Assembly (NCBI GenBank): GCA_900128395.1
Contig: LT649444.1
Location: 1-25,886, forward strand
Source: Stramenopiles sp. TOSAG23-2
Taxonomy: Eukaryota > Sar
Direction: 5' to 3'
DNA: 25,886 bases
A program made the position numbers and the translations under genes. A model generated the notes under the pieces. The model had not been told where the DNA came from. It worked only from the letters and a program-made list of their open reading frames with translations, and did no database searches. Positions 9,153-18,392 of this stretch are shown in pieces. Positions within the stretch are counted from its first letter, which is position 1, and each line of letters opens with the position of its first letter.

Positions 9153-10031
9153 TTTGTTTGTTTTTATTTTTTTATTGCAACTTCGCTATTCTTCGTTTAC
9201 GTATTTATTAAATTATTAATATCTAAAATATGTAAATAAAAATGTTTTTAATTATATCGTATTATACGATGATACTTAGAAAGAAATAGAAGAAAATTTT
9301 AACGTTTCCAAAAAAAGTACGTGTATGTATATAATATCCAAAGATTATTATTATTAATGCTATTGTTTCTTCCTTGTACGTTTTGAAATAATGGAAAGGA
9401 TATATATTATATATATATATATTTTTTATTACTTCACCCCCGTTTATCTTTTATTATAAATATATATTGTATATACACGCGTATTTTGGTCTTGACTAAT
9501 GGTATGTATATGCTATATAAATGCTTTGTAAAAATCCTTCCAAACGTTCATATTTGTTACCTACTATTACCATGCTAATGACCTTGGGGCGCCCACGTTC
9601 CCTCAAAATGAATGCCGCCGCAAAATTTGTGTTCGATTTAAGGTAAAAGTAAAACATCGAAAAATATTTTTTTATAAATCGAAAAAATTTTTTTTTATGA
9701 AAACATTTACACACACAAGATAAAGACGTTTACCTTTCGACTTACATGTAAATATACATACATCACATACCACCATATTATTTTTATTTGTTTCTTTTAC
9801 AAATACTTTTTATTTATTTATACATATAGGATGATATAAAACAATCATATGATGAAACAATGTATATATATATATATATATGTAATTGAAGATTAGGTTG
9901 CTGATCGATAGACACACTTGTTTTTTTTATAAAAATACGATATCATTTTTTTTTGTTTTTTTTGAAAAACGAAAATCGAAGGACGAAGACGACGGGGTTT
10001 TGAATAATATCAGCGTATAAGTATTTAAATG
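9153..10031. other. intergenic region with TA microsatellites and a less AT-rich island
   Basis: 879 bases upstream of the INCENP-like gene and downstream of the Lys-rich gene. TA repeats lie near 9403-9421 and 9868-9883. A patch at about 9575-9640 is clearly richer in G+C and is open in both directions: a 40-codon plus-strand frame at 9521-9643, and a minus-strand frame ending at 9496 without a good start. No known RNA gene was recognised. Confidence 0.45.
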
Positions 10032-10607
10032 TTACCTTCGCATGACTGTTAATTCATCCATAGCACGTTCACTAAATTTTCTTCTACGTCGTGCTTCAGC
10101 AATTGCTAAATCAGCACCATGATATTTATTTCCTACTAATCTATCATTGGTTATCCACCATGGTGTAAGTGACATATATCCATTTTGAAACATATCGTTA
10201 TTAATATTTGATGAAGATGAAAAGCTATCTAATACGTTGTTGTTATTATTTGTCTGTGGCTGCTGCTGTTGTCCGTGTTGATTTATTGGAGGAAAAACTT
10301 GTCGTGGCTGCAGAGCTGGTTGCCCAAAACCCATGGATTTCAATGCTCTACCAAATTCATTAGCATTCATTGTTCCTTTACCTTGTGAAAAATGTTCAAA
10401 AATTTGTCCTGTTAAAAAATCGTCCTCCATGGTCCATACATATCCTAAACCTAATGGAGGGCCTTGCGTAAGTGGTGGTTGTTGCGTTTGAGGAGGTGGA
10501 GCAGCAGCGGCTGCTGGCTTTGGATCTTTGCTTTTCTTTTCCTTTTTGCTTTTCTTATCTTTTTTACCTTTTTTCTTATCTTTTTTCTTTGCCTTCTTTT
10601 TCGCCAT
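10032..10607 (-). CDS. Lys-rich protein with a degenerate EF-hand-like motif
   Basis: 191 residues from an ATG. Residues 1-30 are almost all Lys with some Asp, Gly, Ser and Ala, followed by an Ala/Pro/Gln linker (31-52). The best-defined part is residues 58-94 (WTMEDDFLTGQIFEHFSQGKG then MNANEFGRALKSMGF), which has the helix-loop-helix hydrophobic pattern of an EF-hand. Its loop is one residue short and lacks the acidic calcium ligands, so calcium binding is unlikely. A Gln/Asn/Ser-rich low-complexity stretch follows (110-140), and then a well-defined basic C-terminal tail (PWWITNDRL and IAEARRRRKFSERAMDEL, 149-187). The Lys block could act as a nuclear or nucleolar signal or contact RNA or tubulin. 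No confident family assignment; cilium-associated EF-hand proteins are one possibility. Confidence 0.7.
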   Translation of the reverse strand: MAKKKAKKKDKKKGKKDKKSKKEKKSKDPKPAAAAAPPPQTQQPPLTQGPPLGLGYVWTMEDDFLTGQIFEHFSQGKGTMNANEFGRALKSMGFGQPALQPRQVFPPINQHGQQQQPQTNNNNNVLDSFSSSSNINNDMFQNGYMSLTPWWITNDRLVGNKYHGADLAIAEARRRRKFSERAMDELTVMRR

Positions 10608-10756
10608 ATTGATTATACTATAACTAACTATGTACTACTTTTATATATTGTATTTGAATTGTCGTTTAATTCTATGCCGTGTTCTTACTTTTTTTTTGTC
10701 ACAGACACACACACAAACGTATCTTACTATATAGGTATATTATTATCAAAAAAATA

Positions 10757-10758
10757 TT

Positions 10759-10792
<34 letters not shown>
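10757..10792. repeat. compound (TA)n-(GA)n microsatellite
   Basis: An alternating TA run of about 20 bases switches directly to an alternating GA run of about 16 bases, upstream of the Lys-rich gene. Confidence 0.85.
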
Positions 10793-10985
10793 CAGAGGAA
10801 GCAAAACGTCTAATATATATCTATATTAAACACGTACTTATTTTTCTTCTTTGTTCCTTCTCAATCAATAGAATCATTGATCATGTTTTTTTTAAATTGT
10901 ATAAATAAATAAGTCTGGAAAAGCTACTTCTTTTTCATTTATTTTTTTAACTGCCGATTCCCAGAAAAGCAGGTAAATAGCATTA

Positions 10986-11007
10986 GCTCCTGAGCTGCTC
11001 CTGAGCT
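10986..11007. repeat. two tandem copies of an 11-bp unit
   Basis: GCTCCTGAGCT occurs twice back to back and is followed by further AGCT/TAGC words to about 11035. The word usage resembles the hairpin cluster at 4895-5030. Confidence 0.8.
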
Positions 11008-11481
11008 GGGCTATAGCATCAAAATAGCAGTAGCTACGTAAAAATCCACAAAACTTTAGAGTATGGCCTATATTAGGGTTTTTAAACTATATGGTTTTTT
11101 AAGTTACCAAACGGACGACTATTTAGAGTGGGATAAGAATAATAATATTAATATCCGATATTTAGTAATTCGTGATTGTGTTTAGTAGGTTTAGTCGATG
11201 AACAAAATTCTGAAAGTTTATTGATTTTTTTTATAAGGCAAAATCCACATCGCCACTTCAACCATTCGCAAAAAAGTTTTTACTTTCCTTTGTCCGGAAA
11301 AATAAAATCAATAGTGTGTAGTTTTATTTTTTTTTACATGTACCCTAACAATAATTGCATGCATAAATATTAGAAAAATAGATGCAAGAGACCACTATCT
11401 ATAGTCCGTCTCACATCCGTATCAAATAAGAAGATTGAATTAATTCAATTTATACGTAGAATTCTCATATTATACACCATC

Positions 11482-11566
11482 NNNNNNNNNNNNNNNNNNN
11501 NNNNNNNNNNNNNNNNNNNNNNNNNNNNNNNNNNNNNNNNNNNNNNNNNNNNNNNNNNNNNNNNNN
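11482..11566. other. assembly gap (85 unknown bases) flanked by a 13-bp direct repeat
   Basis: A run of N. The 13 bases CATATTATACACC lie on both sides, at 11466-11478 and 11567-11579. This fits an unresolved tandem repeat or two contig ends that overlap but were not merged. Confidence 0.9.
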
Positions 11567-11633
11567 CATATTATACACCGAGCTCACTCTCTCTCTCCCC
11601 CCCCCCATATCAGTGTGAGCAAAAACGGAAACG

Positions 11634-14099
11634 ATGAATAACATGAACATGGAAATGATGATGAGGATGATGCAACAAATGGGTAGTGGTGCTGGTTTCG
11701 GAGGTATGATGGGAGGTGGTGGAGGTGGAATGACGAACGGTTTTGAAGGTGTTGGAAAATTGAAGGGCCATGAAAGTAAATTGTTTCGATATCAACTTGT
11801 AGTATTTAGAACAGAATATATGGAGGAGGGATTTCAACCATGTGAAGAATATGATGGAAAATATGTTGAAGGTGAGCTTATAAATATGTTGACACCGCAT
11901 CATAAATTACAGCTTGCTGCTGATCTTGCAAAAGGGTTGTTAATAAAGTCTACGCCATTACCACCGGAAACGATACTCCATCATGCTTTATTTTACGACT
12001 TGATGTATCGAAGATTAGTAACTGGGATTGAAGTTGAGTGTGACCAACAACGCATAGAGGAGTACGATATGGAGAAACGGAGAGAAGAAGAAAGGAAGAA
12101 GAAATATTTTGATTCTTTGAGTAAAGAAGATCAAGAAGATTTAAAAAAAAAAGAAGAAGAGAAAAGACGAAAAGAGTATAAAACGTATGAAGGACGGGCA
12201 AGTAAAACCATGTTGATAGGCGAAGCACTTACGCGAAAAGAAGAACGTGAAGCAAAACTGAGCAAAAAAATGGCAAAAAAAACAGGATTAAAAGGTGCTG
12301 ATGAGGATGTATTGAGAAAAGAAATGGAATCTGAAGAATCGGATTATAATATTGAAAGCATGGCAAATGAATTTGTTGAACGGACTGAAAGTATTGCAGC
12401 TGATTTTTTCACAAATAATAATCGTAGCAATAATCAACAAAGAATTATTGATCTAGATGATTGTGAATACCATTATACACACCGTGCACTTCTGTCCAAT
12501 ATAATAATTGAGAGAAGTTTGAAACGAGGTATGAATTTTCCTGGACTTCCATCACTAGAAGATAATGAATGTGATAATTGGATACATCTAATGCGTTTTC
12601 CATATGGTACAACTCTTATTGGTTTAGATGAGGATGAATCTAAATTGATTCATAATAATAGAAGAAATAAAAATCAAAGGGCGAAACTTGCTCGGAATTT
12701 GTTGCTTGAAAATATTGTCAAAAAAGCTCAAAAAGTGTTTGAATCTTCCTGGAATGTAAATGAAGCTGTCTTTTGCGAACGCCTTTTATTATGCCTCGGC
12801 AATTGTGGAGCTGCACAAGGTCATCAAATCCCTATTGTTTCCGGGGTAAAAGACCCAACTGAACCTACTTTTGCAGAGATACTTGCATTTAAACGTGACG
12901 AAAATAATATATTATCAGTACTTTCAAAGATTACTTGTGATACATGTGATTGTGATTGTACTGAAAAATCATGGCATGTTGAAGAAACGTCGTTGGATTT
13001 TTGTGAAAAGTGTATCAAAGATATACAAAGTAAAAGTGTATTACAATACTACGGTGTTGATGCTGATGAAAACGGTTTACCAATAAAAAATTTAATGTTG
13101 AAGAAAATTCACTATGAGATTAAAAAACTGGATAGATGGTTATGGTTGGATAATTATTTTGAATCTATGCGGGTGAATGGAAGAAATACTGATAATATAA
13201 AACATGTTTACAAAACGTTACTTGAAGTTGGAAAAGAACATGTAAATATTGATGTACAAAAATATGGATATTATGATTTTAAAAAACAAGAGTGGGTAGA
13301 GCCTCACACGCTATACAACTTTAATGTATATGAACATCCCAAAAAATGGCGTAAAAAATGGTATGTTAGTATTAGCTAGGCTGCTTTTTTAGCTTGTATA
13401 TATCACAACTATTACATAGATTGTATAATTTTATACAGACATTGACAACTAACAAACACTCTGTGACAATTTATAAATCCTTTTTGCTCTTCATATGGCT
13501 TTCATGCCTACTACTTAAGGCATGATGAAAATTCTAAAGTTACCTGTTCAAATAAAAAGTGCAACAAGACTGATACGAAAAGTATGATGAAAATGTGCGA
13601 GGGTTGTCGGGTCGTATGGTATTGTTGTAAAGATTGCCAAACAATTTCATGGAATGAAGGTGGTCATAAGAAAGATTGTAAAATTCTACGTGAACGTTCA
13701 AAAATGGATTATGATGAAAGTGATTTCGAAGCTGTCGCAGAATGTAAAGTATGCAAAGCATCACAAGTAAATTTATTTAGGTGCAGCCGTTGTCGTTCTG
13801 TGTCATATTGTAGCAAGGCATGTCAAACGTTGCATTGGAAAAACGGTCATAAAAAAACATGTATCCCTGTGAAAAAGAAAACTTCAACTACTACCAGTGG
13901 TAGTGGAAGTGATGAAAATCCTAATGTAGCTAAGGGAAAAAAAGAATCTACTAATAATTGTAATCATGTTACAGGTGCTGCAGCTGCTGTTGAAATATCT
14001 ATTGATAAAACAACAAAGAAGAAAAAAAAGAAAAAGAAAAAGAAGAAAAAGAAAACAAGCATCTTGGTGTCGGCTACAACAGAAGATGGAGAGGAGTGA
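11634..14099 (+). CDS. two-exon protein with tandem MYND zinc fingers and a further Cys cluster
   Basis: Exons 11634-13360 and 13520-14099 join in frame to give 768 residues. The start is the ATG at 11634, after a CT/C-rich leader. Domains: a Met/Gly-rich N terminus (1-40); a helical region (45-140); a charged Lys/Glu coiled-coil segment (145-235); a Cys cluster C435-C438-C440-C442 with C457-C460, possibly ZZ- or treble-clef-like; and two MYND fingers. MYND 1 uses C585, C590, C602, C605, C611 or C612, C615, H625 and C629. MYND 2 uses C651, C654, C664, C667, C673, C677, H686 and C690. The tail is poly-Lys. MYND fingers mediate protein-protein contacts, often in transcriptional repressors and protein-assembly factors; no SET methyltransferase core is visible. 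Without splicing, the first Cys pair of MYND 1 would be cut off. Family and partners are unknown. Confidence 0.8.
13361..13519 (+). other. spliceosomal intron in the MYND gene
   Basis: This 159-base intron starts with a consensus GTATGT donor (13361-13366), has a CTAAC branch-like site at 13449-13453, and then no AG dinucleotide until TTAAG at 13515-13519. It contains in-frame stops (TAG at 13377-13379, TGA at 13464-13466). Removing it fuses two frames in phase (split Trp codon) and restores the first Cys pair of MYND finger 1. Confidence 0.8.
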
Positions 14100-14630
14100 A
14101 TGCTCTTTTAATATATATATAAAAGTGTATTCTTATACATTTCTTTAGCTTATATATTAGTATTTGTGTGTATTATATGTTTTACAAGCTTACTGTGGCT
14201 TATAAAAACTAGAGAGGATCCGATCTAATAAAAACCTCATCACACTAAAACACTGAAAATCCACCAAAAAAATTATCAGAAATCCAAAATTGCTCATTAA
14301 ATAGGAAAATTTAAGTATAAAATCTTTATAGTATCTATTGCTATTTACCTGTTAAATTCTCTAAATGGAATTCGACGAAGGGGAAAAGAAACAGAAATAC
14401 GTCATTCATAGAAAACGGGGTAAAATAGAAAAATATATATATATATATATATTTATGCCCGTGTGCGTGCACATTGACACAGAGTGCATATATATTGTAT
14501 TACAACCATTCTGTGTATATTAATTCATCGTTATAGAAGAGTTTCATTTTATCTATACCACATATATACTTAGAATAAAAGAAAAAAATAATTATTTATT
14601 TTTTTTTGTGTATATAGTTTATAAAGAATA
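14100..14630. other. intergenic region between two plus-strand genes
   Basis: 531 AT-rich bases with an AT microsatellite near 14432-14452 and a T-run just upstream of the next ATG. No gene or notable repeat otherwise. Confidence 0.5.
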
Positions 14631-15716
14631 ATGAATAATTTAATTGTTGAAAATACAATGTCTCGTACGTTATTACAAAATGTAACTGGTATACATCCAA
14701 GACCAAATCCAGATTCTCCAACATTTTTACAATCCTCGTGTCTATCCGGGAAATATTGGTTGATACAAGAAGATGAAGCTGGTCCGTTGTCACAATGTGT
14801 AGTAACTGTCATATTCCGTGGTGCTCCTAGTATTATTTTCATGGCTATTTTAATGCTTGACGTATTTCTTGGATTAGAGCAACCTTTAGTAAAAGCACCT
14901 TTAAGTTTTACGTTTACTGTAAAATTAATATCGATTTTCATTTTATTTATGGGTTGTTTCTTCAATACATATTTTTGGAGCACGATGTATCGGAATGAAG
15001 ATTATGTCGTAGTTAGTGAGGAAAGCGTTGAAATCTTACAAGCTGCAGCATGGTTGTTGAGTGGTGTCAGTTTGTATTTAGGGTATAATCGTGCCCGTGA
15101 ACAATCTATCAGTTTACGTCTGTATATAAGTATAGAATCATTCATGAGTTTATTATTATTATTTTTACGTCCAAAAGGATTTAAAGATAATGTTTTAGAT
15201 AATGTAAATCGACCATTGTATTACATTGTGTTATTAGATGTTATCCGAGTTTTGAGCAATTTATTATTAGCATTTTTAATGGGATATTATCCACGAGATG
15301 TGCCTGAATATTCAGATATCATCATTCATTATAAAGATACTTTGTTAATGGAAAGCCGTAATAATAGTAATGGTGGCGGGGGTAATAATGATATTGTTGG
15401 TTTAACATCATCATCTAGTTCAGATCCTATTAGCACAAATAATATGATTAATTATGGTAGTACTTCTGCTAATCGTAATTATAGCAATGATATTAATTAT
15501 TTTAGTGATAGTACTGATGGAGAAGAACAATTCAGTCCAACAACGCAAGAAAATATAAATCGCGTCAATATGATTAAACATGCATTGAAAAGAGGATCAA
15601 TGGAATTTATGCATGATGATGATCATCATCGGAACAACAACAATGTCGACTCTGATGAAATGGTGTACAATCATCTACTGGGTGATACAAATAAGATGTT
15701 GTCGTCCTCCGTATGA
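14631..15716 (+). CDS. five-helix membrane protein, possibly a stand-alone TMD0-like domain
   Basis: 361 residues from an ATG to a TGA. Five hydrophobic helices lie at about 57-80, 93-114, 134-152, 160-180 and 196-219, followed by a long polar C-terminal tail rich in Asn, Ser, Asp and His (245-361), with runs such as GGGG, SSSSS and NNNN. Five helices followed by a cytosolic linker is the layout of the N-terminal TMD0 of ABCC-type ABC transporters. The fifth helix (YYIVLLDVIRVLSNLLLAF) and a later YGS motif are loosely reminiscent of that region. However, no TFSW motif, second membrane domain or nucleotide-binding domain follows, and only 240 bases separate this gene from the next, convergent one. 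The TMD0 idea is a weak structural inference. As a plain description it is an integral membrane protein of unknown role. Confidence 0.75.
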   Translation: MNNLIVENTMSRTLLQNVTGIHPRPNPDSPTFLQSSCLSGKYWLIQEDEAGPLSQCVVTVIFRGAPSIIFMAILMLDVFLGLEQPLVKAPLSFTFTVKLISIFILFMGCFFNTYFWSTMYRNEDYVVVSEESVEILQAAAWLLSGVSLYLGYNRAREQSISLRLYISIESFMSLLLLFLRPKGFKDNVLDNVNRPLYYIVLLDVIRVLSNLLLAFLMGYYPRDVPEYSDIIIHYKDTLLMESRNNSNGGGGNNDIVGLTSSSSSDPISTNNMINYGSTSANRNYSNDINYFSDSTDGEEQFSPTTQENINRVNMIKHALKRGSMEFMHDDDHHRNNNNVDSDEMVYNHLLGDTNKMLSSSV

Positions 15717-15956
15717 GAATTCAGAGATGTATATATATATATATGTGTGTGTATATTAATATTATATTTGTGTTTGTATAATAGCGAGCGGTGCGTGTGC
15801 CAGTGTGTGCACTAATTTACACTATTTACACCAGTCCAGGCACACAGTTAAAAAGGTATTTTTGGGATTGAAATTTTAATTTAATAAGGGTTGTATAAAA
15901 TTTGGTCCAAAAAAACATAAAAAATTTTCGAGTATCATAATCATACTTGTATATTT
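15717..15956. other. convergent intergenic region with nested inverted repeat
   Basis: 240 bases between two 3' ends. It contains an AT then GT microsatellite (about 15729-15753) and a nested stem: GTGTGCC (15795-15801) pairs with GGCACAC (15839-15845), and AGTGT pairs with ACACT inside it. No gene seen. Confidence 0.5.
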
Positions 15957-17564
15957 TTACAACTTTTTATCACTCTCCATCACATCATGCTCATTCAACC
16001 ATATACCGTGTGTACCTAATGGTATCAATCTACGTGGTGATGCAATGGTACATTTCAATGAATTTTTTTCACCAAATGATTTACAATCATAAATTCGTAA
16101 TTCAGTTCTACGTTTATTTACATTATTGATTAATACTAACATATATCCATCATCTTCCTCTTCGTGATTACGACGTGGAACAAAGATACCTTCACTACCA
16201 TAAAATTTACCATCATCATCATTGGAATCATCGCTGCCTTTCCAAATTTCTTCTTTATATGTATTTGTTTGTAAATCATATTTGTAAGCACCGAATAAAA
16301 AGGGAGCATGGTTTGGCTCCTCATAATTGACTAATTGTGAATATAAATATCTATTTTTTTCCCCTGTATATTGTAAGTTGATAACAGGAAAATCACTTCG
16401 TACATTTCCACGTAAGGTTTGTTCATGAACTTGTTTTGTTTTCATATTAAAACGCCATTGATGTAAATTTGCTAATGGATCCCTTGGTGTTTCAAGTGGA
16501 AATGTAGGTTGGAAACCTTCATAACCAATATTATTACAAATAAGAACAATCGTATCATTATCTTCATATGCATTCACAGTATGAGAAACACAAAATGGCT
16601 CTACTTCAAACCATATAATTTCATTTTCTGATGTTGCATGTCGTGGAAAAATTCCAATACGTCCTTTGGTACTATCATCAAATTGCCACATGCCATCACC
16701 ACCACCACTACTGTTATCAAATAAATTTTTCCAATTTAAAAATAAATTACTATCGAAGCACAGGGAATAATTTTTTGTGATTGCAAAATCATGTGTATAT
16801 GCTGTACGACTCATGTGGATTGGAAAAGAGGTTGTGATTTTACCATTTGGACCAATGACATAATAATCAAATATGGATTTTGTTGGATCATATCCACAAC
16901 CATATCCAATTAATTCTTGCGTATCATTATCCATTTTTGGATGAGCTGTGAAAATATTATGTCGATTTTCCTTTTGTTTAAATAAATTATTATTATTATT
17001 ATTATTATTTTCAAATTTATATGTTAAACCAATTGTTGATAATGATTTTGGATTGATTATATATGGAAGATCTGCTTCTTCTAATGCTAATAATTTATTA
17101 TTGTGGAAAACTAATGATGTATTTGCTTTGCCCATTCGTATACCTTGTTCATTTATTGTATCTTCTAATAAAAAATTTCCAGTCGCCATTCCACCAAATT
17201 CATATACGGAGAAATTCTTTTTTGTATCTGTTTGTAGTCTTTCCGTATTGACCCATTTATGTGAAAATGCAATGTTATCTATGGAAATCGTAAATGATGC
17301 AATCATGCCATCTCCATCAAAATAATGATATGGATCGTTTTCTTTTGGTGGAAACATTGGATTTGGTCCATTACGATAATATGTACCACTTGGCATATCT
17401 TCTGGAATTGAACCTTGGATTATCTTACAATTTAAATTATTAGCTTCTTCTAAAATTGGTCGAAACATTCCAGTTCTAAAATTAATTGCCGGTTCCGTCC
17501 ATGCTTTTTCTTCGTATGATGACGACGAAGATGTCAAGTTCTGTTTTAATATTACACGTGACAT
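15957..17564 (-). CDS. carotenoid cleavage oxygenase (RPE65/NCED/CCD family)
   Basis: A complete 535-residue member of the iron(II)-dependent carotenoid oxygenase family, which cleaves conjugated double bonds of carotenoids or apocarotenoids with oxygen. The seven-bladed propeller's four iron-binding His residues are all recognisable: H208 in TAHPKMD, H258 in YTHDFAIT, H328 in VSHTVNAYED and H519 in GTHGIW. Other family hallmarks are IPEDMPSGTYYRNGPNP (53-69) and HYFDGDGM (80-87) near the N terminus. There is no clear plastid-targeting or signal peptide before residue 25, so the protein may be cytosolic or act on a membrane surface. A poly-Asn insertion (186-193) sits in a loop. Substrate and cleavage position are not deducible. 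The product could feed retinal, apocarotenoid or abscisic-acid-like signalling, but nothing nearby supports a specific pathway. Confidence 0.95.
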   Translation of the reverse strand: MSRVILKQNLTSSSSSYEEKAWTEPAINFRTGMFRPILEEANNLNCKIIQGSIPEDMPSGTYYRNGPNPMFPPKENDPYHYFDGDGMIASFTISIDNIAFSHKWVNTERLQTDTKKNFSVYEFGGMATGNFLLEDTINEQGIRMGKANTSLVFHNNKLLALEEADLPYIINPKSLSTIGLTYKFENNNNNNNNLFKQKENRHNIFTAHPKMDNDTQELIGYGCGYDPTKSIFDYYVIGPNGKITTSFPIHMSRTAYTHDFAITKNYSLCFDSNLFLNWKNLFDNSSGGGDGMWQFDDSTKGRIGIFPRHATSENEIIWFEVEPFCVSHTVNAYEDNDTIVLICNNIGYEGFQPTFPLETPRDPLANLHQWRFNMKTKQVHEQTLRGNVRSDFPVINLQYTGEKNRYLYSQLVNYEEPNHAPFLFGAYKYDLQTNTYKEEIWKGSDDSNDDDGKFYGSEGIFVPRRNHEEEDDGYMLVLINNVNKRRTELRIYDCKSFGEKNSLKCTIASPRRLIPLGTHGIWLNEHDVMESDKKL

Positions 17565-18392
17565 GGTATCTATCTATATATATATTTATATATGATTTGC
17601 TGGTAGGATATACATATATATATATATATGTATTTGAAATTGTATGATATATGTAATAAATAGGTGTTTATAAAATATATATTATTTGCAGGTACACACC
17701 ACCAACAAGAGTTTGTTTTGTGCTGCTTATATTTGTGTGTAATACCTGGTATCATTTTTTGTGACCACAATATATAAATACCACTCCTTACAACAAACTT
17801 GATGAAATGATTAGGGCTGTAGCTGTGTTCAGTATACCAAGTACAAGTAGTGTCGTCCAGCTGATGTGTCATTGATCCCTTAATTGAGGCCAGGTGTCTT
17901 TAGAGTACCATTATTTATGCTTACATGATCTTTATCCCTATCAAATATTGGTGAGGCCGTGAGGCCAAATTATATTGAGGTTTTAGTTTATCAAAAAAAG
18001 TCAATGAAATTTTTCAATAGTAAATAGTCTTATTTTTAAAAATTGTACAGTTTTTATTTTAGTTTTGCGATTCTGTGATAAATACAAATATAATAATACC
18101 ACTCTAACTCCAGCACTGTCTTTTTTTTCCACTAGAATATTTTAATTATAGTCTTTTTCAAGCATATATACCACCAGTATTATACTTACTAATTGAAGAA
18201 ATATAAACACTTATTAACTGGTGTGAAATGCGAGAAATATTTATATATATATATTATATCGTTCATTTTTATTATTCACGAAGCTAAATCTAAAGTCGAA
18301 TTAAGCAACAAAAAGGACATATAGGTATATCACAATTATCGAATCTTTCCCATAATACGTCTTTTTAGATATATACTTTAATAGTAAGGAGG
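17565..18392. other. divergent intergenic region
   Basis: 828 bases between the carotenoid oxygenase gene (-) and the FKBP-like gene (+). It contains several short TA microsatellites (17573-17593, 17611-17630, 18240-18258) and the related word pair GTGAGGCC around 17951-17965. No RNA gene or coding frame recognised. Promoters of both genes are presumably here. Confidence 0.5.

Larger units (their letters stand above)
10608..11633. other. divergent intergenic region with microsatellites, tandem repeat and sequence gap
   Basis: 1,026 bases between the Lys-rich gene (-) and the MYND gene (+). It contains a TA run passing directly into a GA run (about 10757-10792), two perfect tandem copies of an 11-mer (10986-11007), an unresolved gap (11482-11566), and a CT run followed by a C run (11585-11606) just before the MYND gene ATG. 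No gene was seen. Confidence 0.6.

Noticed and set aside
11071..11080. TTAGGG-like word as a telomeric remnant
   Set aside because: A single occurrence inside AT-rich DNA with no tandem array.
13584..14099. Independent small MYND gene starting at 13584
   Set aside because: This start would remove the first Cys pair of its first zinc finger. A consensus intron joins it to the upstream frame.
14570..14983. 137-codon minus-strand open frame
   Set aside because: Antisense to the start of the five-helix membrane protein gene, with no domain and low-complexity ends.
15717..15956. Missing transporter core downstream of the TMD0-like gene
   Set aside because: Only 240 bases precede the convergent carotenoid oxygenase gene, and no nucleotide-binding motif occurs in any frame.
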